A stretch of 6,324 nucleotides of DNA from an uncultured Pseudorhodobacter sp. (GTDB lineage Bacteria > Pseudomonadota > Alphaproteobacteria > Rhodobacterales > Rhodobacteraceae), in assembly GCA_937910975.1 (NCBI GenBank), contig CALEMZ010000001.1:1-6324 (forward strand). Direction: 5' to 3'. The notes below the pieces were generated by a model that worked only from the letters and a program-made list of their open reading frames with translations, was not told where the DNA came from and did not search any database. Each line of letters begins with the position of its first letter. Positions within the stretch are counted from its first letter, which is position 1. Shown piece by piece: positions 1 through 3,976 of the stretch. The translations under genes were made by a program, and so were the position numbers.

Positions 1-81
1 GAAATACATAAGCTATTGGAATCGTTGAGATTTAGGCTCATAACCTGAAGGTCGTAGGTTCAAATCCTACTCCCGCAACCA
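1..81. other. probable attachment-site junction of an integrative element in tRNA-fMet
   Basis: AT-rich sequence (1-33) unrelated to a tRNA 5' half joins directly to a 48-base tRNA 3' fragment. Tyrosine-recombinase elements that use tRNA genes leave an intact tRNA at one end and such a 3' fragment at the other, with the crossover often in the anticodon region. On that reading the element lies to the left of base 34 and the sequence to the right is the original downstream flank, or a second tandem element. No integrase is visible because only 33 bases of the left side are present, so the element itself is inferred. Confidence 0.6.
34..81 (+). tRNA. 3' part of an initiator tRNA-Met (CAT) gene, 5' half missing
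   Basis: The stretch reads as the 3' portion of tRNA-fMet. It has the anticodon loop CTCATAA (37-43) with CAT anticodon, the 3' anticodon-stem strand CCTGA (44-48), variable loop AGGTC (49-53), a T arm GTAGG/TTCAAAT/CCTAC (54-70), the acceptor 3' strand TCCCGCA (71-77), discriminator A and encoded CCA (79-81). The A before the discriminator fits the C1-A72 mismatch typical of bacterial initiator tRNAs. No D arm or 5' acceptor strand (expected near CGCGGGA) exists in bases 1-33, so the gene cannot give a full tRNA here. The last anticodon-stem bases on the 5' side (TTAGG) would still pair with CCTGA through one G-T wobble. Confidence 0.85.
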
Positions 82-147
82 AAAAACCGTTGGATAACAA
101 AGACTTGGAATCCGACAAAAACACTTGTGTAGAGGCACTCGCGTTTT

Positions 148-167
148 ACCTCAACGCCACCTCAACG
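148..167. repeat. short direct repeat ACCTCAACG x2
   Basis: Two identical 9-mers, ACCTCAACG at 148-156 and 159-167, are separated by 2 bases, giving an 11-base period. They lie between the tRNA fragment and the terminator. Such repeats can be arm-type recombinase sites or chance; nothing else supports a function. Confidence 0.35.
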
Positions 168-174
168 TTTGACG

Positions 175-203
175 AGTCCCTCTGAAAACCAGGGGGACTT
201 TTT
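175..203 (+). terminator. rho-independent terminator downstream of the tRNA-fMet fragment
   Basis: A 10-bp stem, AGTCCCTCTG (175-184) with CAGGGGGACT (190-199), has one G-T wobble and a 5-base AAAAC loop, and is followed directly by a T run (199-203). The T tail is only on the plus-strand side, so it ends rightward transcripts, not mdeR. It is probably the original terminator of the tRNA-fMet transcript, which in Rhodobacter relatives is often the end of a ribosomal RNA operon; that last point is inference. Confidence 0.8.
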
Positions 204-284
204 GATTCTGGCGTCAAGGAATGCCCAGTTACATGCGGGTCACACCGTAAAATCAGGTATGCGCCGATCGGGATGCCGGGGATG

Positions 285-305
285 CAATGGTTCAATCGAC
301 CATTG
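285..305 (-). other. small inverted repeat over the mdeR stop codon
   Basis: CAATGGT (285-291) and ACCATTG (299-305) form a 7-bp stem with a 7-base loop that contains the mdeR stop codon (292-294). No T run follows on the minus strand, so it is not a standard terminator. It may be a 3'-end RNA hairpin or chance. Confidence 0.25.
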
Positions 306-750
306 GAAACACGCCCGTCTGCTTCACCGACCCATAGACAAAACTCGAGTCGATCGAGGCAATTCCGCCAATCGGATGGATGCGATTTCGAATGAAATCC
401 TCATAGGCATCCAGCCCCGCCACGACGACACGAAGCAGATAGTCAGCGGGGCCGGTCATCAGGTGGCATTCCAGAACCTCGTCCAGCGCACGGACCCGCG
501 ATTCAAAGTGGCGGACCGTTTCGCCGCTGTGGCGCTCCAACCGGACGCGGATGAAGACCGTGACGGGCAGGCCATAGGCGCGTTGATCGACAATCGCCCG
601 ATAGCCAAGGATCGCGCCGCTTTCCTCCAGTAGGCGCAATCGCCGCAGGCAGGGCGAGGGCGACAGGTTCACTTCGGCCGCGATTTCCAGATTCGTCGCG
701 CGGCCATTGCGTTGCAAAGCGCGGATGATCTGGCGATCTTTCTCGTCCAT
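292..750 (-). CDS. mdeR: Lrp/AsnC-family transcriptional regulator, MdeR-like
   Basis: A 152-residue DNA-binding regulator of the Lrp/AsnC family, close to the usual family length. Residues 1-50 hold the winged helix-turn-helix, with NLEIAAEVNLSPSPCLRRL (20-38) as the helix-turn-helix core and LLEESGAI after it. Residues from about 60 form the RAM effector/oligomerisation domain, with the TGPADYLL turn (99-106) typical of the ligand pocket. The ATG at 750 is chosen because it has AAAGG (756-760) five bases upstream. An in-frame ATG at 768 would add six residues but has no Shine-Dalgarno and lies inside a perfect palindrome. The gene is divergent from methionine gamma-lyase, as mdeR is from mdeAB in P. 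putida, where it activates the operon. Amino-acid-responsive control of the neighbouring operon and of itself is inferred. Another Lrp-type local regulator cannot be excluded. Confidence 0.88.
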   Translation of the reverse strand: MDEKDRQIIRALQRNGRATNLEIAAEVNLSPSPCLRRLRLLEESGAILGYRAIVDQRAYGLPVTVFIRVRLERHSGETVRHFESRVRALDEVLECHLMTGPADYLLRVVVAGLDAYEDFIRNRIHPIGGIASIDSSFVYGSVKQTGVFPMVD

Positions 751-755
751 TTTCG

Positions 756-760
756 CCTTT
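756..760 (-). promoter_or_regulatory. Shine-Dalgarno that fixes the mdeR start
   Basis: On the minus strand AAAGG lies five bases before the ATG at 750. The upstream alternative ATG at 768 is preceded by an AT-rich stretch with no such match, so this site decides in favour of the shorter protein. Confidence 0.65.
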
Positions 761-762
761 CG

Positions 763-818
763 TGGCATTAAATGCCAAATATATGCCGTACGGTGGCATG
801 ATTAGCAATCAAATGCCA
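763..818. promoter_or_regulatory. probable MdeR operator: five phased TGGCAT/ATGCCA half-sites
   Basis: Half-sites are TGGCAT 763-768, ATGCCA 772-777, ATGCCG 783-788, TGGCAT 794-799 and ATGCCA 813-818. Their centres are 9, 11, 11 and 19 bases apart, so they fall roughly on one face of the helix. The first two form the perfect 15-base palindrome TGGCATTAAATGCCA. The third and fourth form ATGCC-N7-GGCAT, with CCGTACGG nested inside. Lrp-family octamers are known to wrap DNA over several phased sites. The array lies between the two divergent genes, so it could control both. I see no convincing -35/-10 pair on either strand; TATATT on the minus strand (783-778) is a weak -10 candidate for mdeR. 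Confidence 0.7.
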
Positions 819-847
819 TAGGAACAAGCGCAGTCTGGGGGAGAACC

Positions 848-854
848 AGAAGGA
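848..854 (+). promoter_or_regulatory. Shine-Dalgarno of mdeA
   Basis: AGAAGGA lies seven bases before the ATG at 862, a strong site that supports this start. Confidence 0.7.
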
Positions 855-861
855 CCAGACT

Positions 862-2064
862 ATGCCCGACACGCAGCCCAGCTTTGCCACCCGCGCCATT
901 CACCATGGCTATGAGGCCCAGGATCATCAGGGGGCGCTGAACCCGCCGGTCTATCTGTCGTCAACCTTCGCCTTCGAAACCGCCGAGGCCGGGGGCGCGA
1001 TGTTTGCCGGTGCCGCTGAGGGGCATTTCTACAGCCGTATCTCGAACCCGACGCTGGAGCATCTGGAGCGGCGGATCACCAATCTGGAAGGGGCCGAGGC
1101 CGGGCTTTGCGCCGCCTCTGGCATGGGGGCGATCACCTCGACGCTCTGGACCTTCCTGCAAACCGGCGACGAGGTGATCCTCGACAAGACGCTTTACGGC
1201 TGCACCTTCGCCTTCCTGACCCACGGCTTGCCGCGCTTTGGGGTGACCGTGCGCCCCGTGGATCTGTCCGATCCGGCCAATCTGGCCGCGGTGATCGGGC
1301 CAAGGACCCGGATCGTCTATTTCGAAACCCCCGCCAACCCCAACAACCGGTTGGTCGACATTGCCGCGATCAGCGAGATCGCGCATCGGCACGGGGCGAA
1401 GGTGGTGGTGGACAATACCTATGCCACGCCGGTGCTGACCCGGCCCATCGAGCATGGCGCCGATATCGTGGTGCATTCGGCGACCAAATATATCGGCGGG
1501 CATGGCGATGTGATCGCCGGTTTGGTCGCGGGGCGGGACGAGGATATGGCGCAGGTCCGGCTGGTGGGGATCAAGGACATGACGGGGGCGGTGATGTCGC
1601 CGTTCAGCGCGATGCTTCTGTTGCGCGGGATCAAGACGCTTGAGTTGCGGGTGCGTGCGCATTCCGCCGCCGCCCTGACCATCGCCCGCGCGCTCGAAGC
1701 GCATCCTGCGGTGAAATGCGTGCATTATCCCGGGCTCGACAGTTTCCCGCAGGCCGCCCTTGCCCGACGCCAGATGGCGGCCTTCGGCGGCATGATCCCG
1801 TTCGAGGTGGTGGGCGGCAAGGCGGGCGGCATTGCCATGATGAACCGCCTGAGCCTGATCCAGCGCGCAGTTTCTCTGGGCGATGCCGAAAGCCTGATCC
1901 AGCACCCGGCCAGCATGACCCATTCCACCTATACCCCCGAGGAACGCGCCGCCCATGGCATCGCCGAAGGGCTGGTGCGGCTGTCGGTGGGGCTGGAGGG
2001 CGTGGACGACATTCTGAACGACCTGATGCAGGCACTTGCCTCGCATAATGCCGAAGCTGCCTGA
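862..2064 (+). CDS. mdeA: L-methionine gamma-lyase (PLP enzyme)
   Basis: A 400-residue cytosolic PLP enzyme of the Cys/Met-metabolism family. It is expected to split L-methionine into methanethiol, ammonia and 2-oxobutanoate. From memory it follows P. putida MdeA closely along its whole length (FATRAIHHGY near the start, HFYSRISNPTL at 55-65, SLGDAESL.QHPASMTHS at 338-355). Residues known in MdeA are present with a constant shift of two: Tyr57 and Arg59 (phosphate, partner subunit), Tyr112, the methionine-lyase-specific Cys114, Asp184, Ser206 and Thr208, PLP Lys209 in SATKY, Lys238-Asp239, Ser338, Thr353 and Arg373. Cys114 with Lys238-Asp239 separates it from cystathionine gamma-lyase and gamma-synthase. 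It is the first gene of the operon, 111 bases from divergent mdeR and 27 bases before the next gene. Likely controlled by MdeR. Homocysteine or other sulfur amino acids may also be substrates, as is known for this family. Confidence 0.93.
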   Translation: MPDTQPSFATRAIHHGYEAQDHQGALNPPVYLSSTFAFETAEAGGAMFAGAAEGHFYSRISNPTLEHLERRITNLEGAEAGLCAASGMGAITSTLWTFLQTGDEVILDKTLYGCTFAFLTHGLPRFGVTVRPVDLSDPANLAAVIGPRTRIVYFETPANPNNRLVDIAAISEIAHRHGAKVVVDNTYATPVLTRPIEHGADIVVHSATKYIGGHGDVIAGLVAGRDEDMAQVRLVGIKDMTGAVMSPFSAMLLLRGIKTLELRVRAHSAAALTIARALEAHPAVKCVHYPGLDSFPQAALARRQMAAFGGMIPFEVVGGKAGGIAMMNRLSLIQRAVSLGDAESLIQHPASMTHSTYTPEERAAHGIAEGLVRLSVGLEGVDDILNDLMQALASHNAEAA

Positions 2065-2081
2065 CCCGCTACCTTGCAATC

Positions 2082-2085
2082 GGAG
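2082..2085 (+). promoter_or_regulatory. Shine-Dalgarno that fixes the start of the second PLP gene
   Basis: GGAG ends six bases before the ATG at 2092. A TTG at 2074 and a GTG at 2089 are in frame but are badly placed for this site, so the ATG is preferred. Confidence 0.65.
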
Positions 2086-2091
2086 AACGTG

Positions 2092-3414
2092 ATGACTGAC
2101 ACCAAAATCCGTGGCGATGCGTCCAGCCAGGGCCCGCACCTGACCACCGGCGGCTGGCTGAACGACCTTGACCGCAAGCGCGCCGCCGGGCCATTCCTGC
2201 CGGGGCATGGGCTGGCGGCTGCCGGGCCTTCAACCACCGCCGTTCACGCCGGAACCCATGATGACGCGCGCACGGGCGCCGTGGGCACGCCGATCTATCA
2301 GGCATCTACCTTCCTGCTGGGGGCCGATCAATATGGCTCGATCGAGCAGGGCTTTGCCCGCGACCGCTTCATCTATTCGCGCTACGGCAACCCCTCGCAA
2401 TGGGCAGTGCAGGAAAAGCTGGCGGCGCTAGAGGGGGCGGACTCGGCCATCGTGTTCAGTTCGGGCATGGCAGCGATCACCGCGACCGTGATGGCGCTGG
2501 TGGACAAGGGCGCGCATGTCGTGGCCTCGGCCGATCTTTATGGCGGCACCTATAACCTGTTCAATCAGGAGTTTCCGACCTTTGGCATGTCGGCCACGCT
2601 GGTCGATCCGCAGGATTTCGCGGCCATCGAGGCAGCGATCCGTCCCGAAACCCAATTGATGTATTTCGAGGCGATCACCAATCCCTTGCTCAAGATCATC
2701 GACATTCCGCGTCTGGCCGAGATCGCCCGCCGCCACGGCTTGCGGCTGGTGATCGACGGCACCTTTGCCCCGCCCGTCGCCATGCGCGCTCTGGAACAGG
2801 GCGCCGACGTGGTGGTGCATTCGGCGTCGAAATACCTCAACGGTCACAGCGACCTGATCGCCGGTGTCGCCGCCGGACCGCGCAAGCTGATCGACATGAT
2901 CTGGCCGCGGCTGTTGAACTATGGCGGATCATTGGACCCGCACGCCTGTTTCCTGCTGGAGCGGGGCCTGAAGACGCTCGCCATCCGCATGCGGGCGCAT
3001 GAAGAAAACGCCCATGCGCTGGCGCGGTATCTGGAAAGCCACCCGAAGGTCGCCCGCGTGTTCTATCCGCTGCTGGACAGTCACCCCGACCGTGCGGTGG
3101 CGCGGCGGCTGCTGAAGAACGGCACCGGCAACGTGACCTTCTTTGTCCAGGGCGGCGATCAGGCGGCGCTGGCCCTGGTGAACGCGCTCCGCATCCCCAA
3201 GCAGGCCACCAGCCTCGGTGGGGTGGAAAGCCTTGTCAGCCTGCCCTTCAACACCTCGCAGGCGAGCTACACCGCCCGCCAGCGCGCCGCCATCGGCATC
3301 CATCCCGGCTGCGTGCGCCTTTCGGTCGGGATCGAGGATGCCGCCGACCTGATCGCCGATTTCGAACAGGCGCTCGCCCAGATTCACCCCGCAAAGGAAG
3401 CCATCCATGCGTAA
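2092..3414 (+). CDS. diverged trans-sulfuration-family PLP enzyme (cystathionine gamma-synthase/lyase-like)
   Basis: A 440-residue fold-type-I PLP enzyme of the Cys/Met-metabolism family, probably a C-S lyase or sulfhydrylase; the exact reaction is not readable. Visible family features are YSRYGNPS (95-102, Tyr95 and Arg97), SSGMAAI (123-129), LYGGTY (149-154), Asp222, PLP Lys247 in SASKY, LERGLKTL and the C-terminal Arg409 in VRLSVG. It differs from MdeA at every substrate-specificity position checked: the Cys is Gly152, Lys-Asp is replaced by Leu-Leu, and the usual VDNT is IDGT with Gly223. An N-terminal extension of about 45 residues (including GGWLNDLDRKR) precedes the core. It is 27 bases after mdeA and overlaps the next gene by 8 bases, so it is surely co-expressed. 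Candidate roles are a lyase for another sulfur amino acid, or recapture of methanethiol on an activated homoserine; both are inference. Confidence 0.85.
   Translation: MTDTKIRGDASSQGPHLTTGGWLNDLDRKRAAGPFLPGHGLAAAGPSTTAVHAGTHDDARTGAVGTPIYQASTFLLGADQYGSIEQGFARDRFIYSRYGNPSQWAVQEKLAALEGADSAIVFSSGMAAITATVMALVDKGAHVVASADLYGGTYNLFNQEFPTFGMSATLVDPQDFAAIEAAIRPETQLMYFEAITNPLLKIIDIPRLAEIARRHGLRLVIDGTFAPPVAMRALEQGADVVVHSASKYLNGHSDLIAGVAAGPRKLIDMIWPRLLNYGGSLDPHACFLLERGLKTLAIRMRAHEENAHALARYLESHPKVARVFYPLLDSHPDRAVARRLLKNGTGNVTFFVQGGDQAALALVNALRIPKQATSLGGVESLVSLPFNTSQASYTARQRAAIGIHPGCVRLSVGIEDAADLIADFEQALAQIHPAKEAIHA
3394..3398 (+). promoter_or_regulatory. Shine-Dalgarno of the osmC-like gene, inside the preceding gene
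   Basis: AAGGA within the last codons of the PLP gene lies eight bases before the ATG at 3407. It supports an 8-base gene overlap and translational coupling. Confidence 0.6.
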
Positions 3415-3958
3415 CAGCTTGCCCACCGCCGCCCTGTCCGAATTTGTCAACGAAGTCGCCAGCGCCCCGCAAGAGGCGCTCATGGATTACGGCGTGGTCA
3501 TGGACTGGGAAAGCGGCACCCGCAGCCGCGCCGAGGCCAAGCCGATGCGCGTCGGGCCGCACCGTGTCAGCCGGTCCTTCACCTGGAAGGTGGACGAGCC
3601 GCGCCAGTTGATGGGCAACAACCACGGGCCGAACCCGCAGGAACTGCTCTTGTCGGGGCTTGGGGCCTGCATGATGGTGGCTTTCGTCGCCGGGGCCACG
3701 GCCGAAGGTATCCAGCTGGAAAGCGTCCGCATCGACATGGACGCCACGCTGGACCTGCGCGGTTTTATGGGCATCGGCAGCAACGCCCCGGTGGGATTTC
3801 CCGAAATCCGCTACACCATCCATGTGGCCGCCGATGCCACGCCCGAACAACTGGCCTGCCTTCATGCCAAGGCCGTGGCGCACAGCCCCAACGCCCAGAC
3901 CATCCTGAACCCGGTCGCCTTGCGGGGCGAGATCGTCTCGACCCGTTCTGACGCCTGA
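3407..3958 (+). CDS. OsmC/Ohr-family protein with a single family cysteine
   Basis: A 183-residue OsmC-fold protein. Members often reduce organic hydroperoxides with a pair of cysteines, but many have unknown roles. The motif NPQELLLSGLGACMMVAF (76-93) carries Glu79 and the expected first cysteine, Cys88. At the second-cysteine position the sequence is AHSPNAQTI, with Ser160 instead of Cys. Cys151 is nearby but outside the motif. So the classical Cys-Cys peroxidase cycle is doubtful. The N-terminal helix (SEFVNEVASAPQEAL) resembles that of longer OsmC relatives, supporting the 3407 start. A second ATG at 3482 with AAGAGG upstream would give 158 residues and cannot be ruled out. The gene overlaps the PLP gene by 8 bases and lies 18 bases before mdeB. 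A role with methanethiol or its oxidation products is inferred from this setting only. Confidence 0.85.
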   Translation: MRNSLPTAALSEFVNEVASAPQEALMDYGVVMDWESGTRSRAEAKPMRVGPHRVSRSFTWKVDEPRQLMGNNHGPNPQELLLSGLGACMMVAFVAGATAEGIQLESVRIDMDATLDLRGFMGIGSNAPVGFPEIRYTIHVAADATPEQLACLHAKAVAHSPNAQTILNPVALRGEIVSTRSDA

Positions 3959-3966
3959 CACCCGAT

Positions 3967-3970
3967 GGAG
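3967..3970 (+). promoter_or_regulatory. Shine-Dalgarno that fixes the mdeB-like start
   Basis: GGAG lies six bases before the ATG at 3977. An in-frame ATG at 3965, four codons earlier, has no Shine-Dalgarno and overlaps this site. Confidence 0.6.
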
Positions 3971-3976
3971 CCGCCG

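Noticed and set aside
5..81. Complete tRNA-fMet gene
   Set aside because: Bases 5-33 have no acceptor 5' strand, D stem or conserved D-loop bases, so only the 3' part is present.
175..203. Terminator acting for mdeR on the minus strand (bidirectional use)
   Set aside because: On the minus strand no T run follows the stem, so only plus-strand termination is supported.
169..633. 154-codon open frame on the plus strand
   Set aside because: It crosses the terminator and is antisense to the well-supported Lrp-family gene; no family features.
2074..2091. TTG start giving six more residues to the second PLP enzyme
   Set aside because: The Shine-Dalgarno at 2082-2085 lies downstream of this TTG and is correctly spaced for the ATG at 2092.
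961..2208. 415-codon open frame on the minus strand
   Set aside because: Mirror of methionine gamma-lyase, whose active-site residues are all intact on the plus strand; low-complexity His/Gly/Arg composition.
3965..3976. Earlier in-frame ATG for the mdeB-like gene
   Set aside because: No Shine-Dalgarno precedes it, and the GGAG that serves the ATG at 3977 starts inside it.
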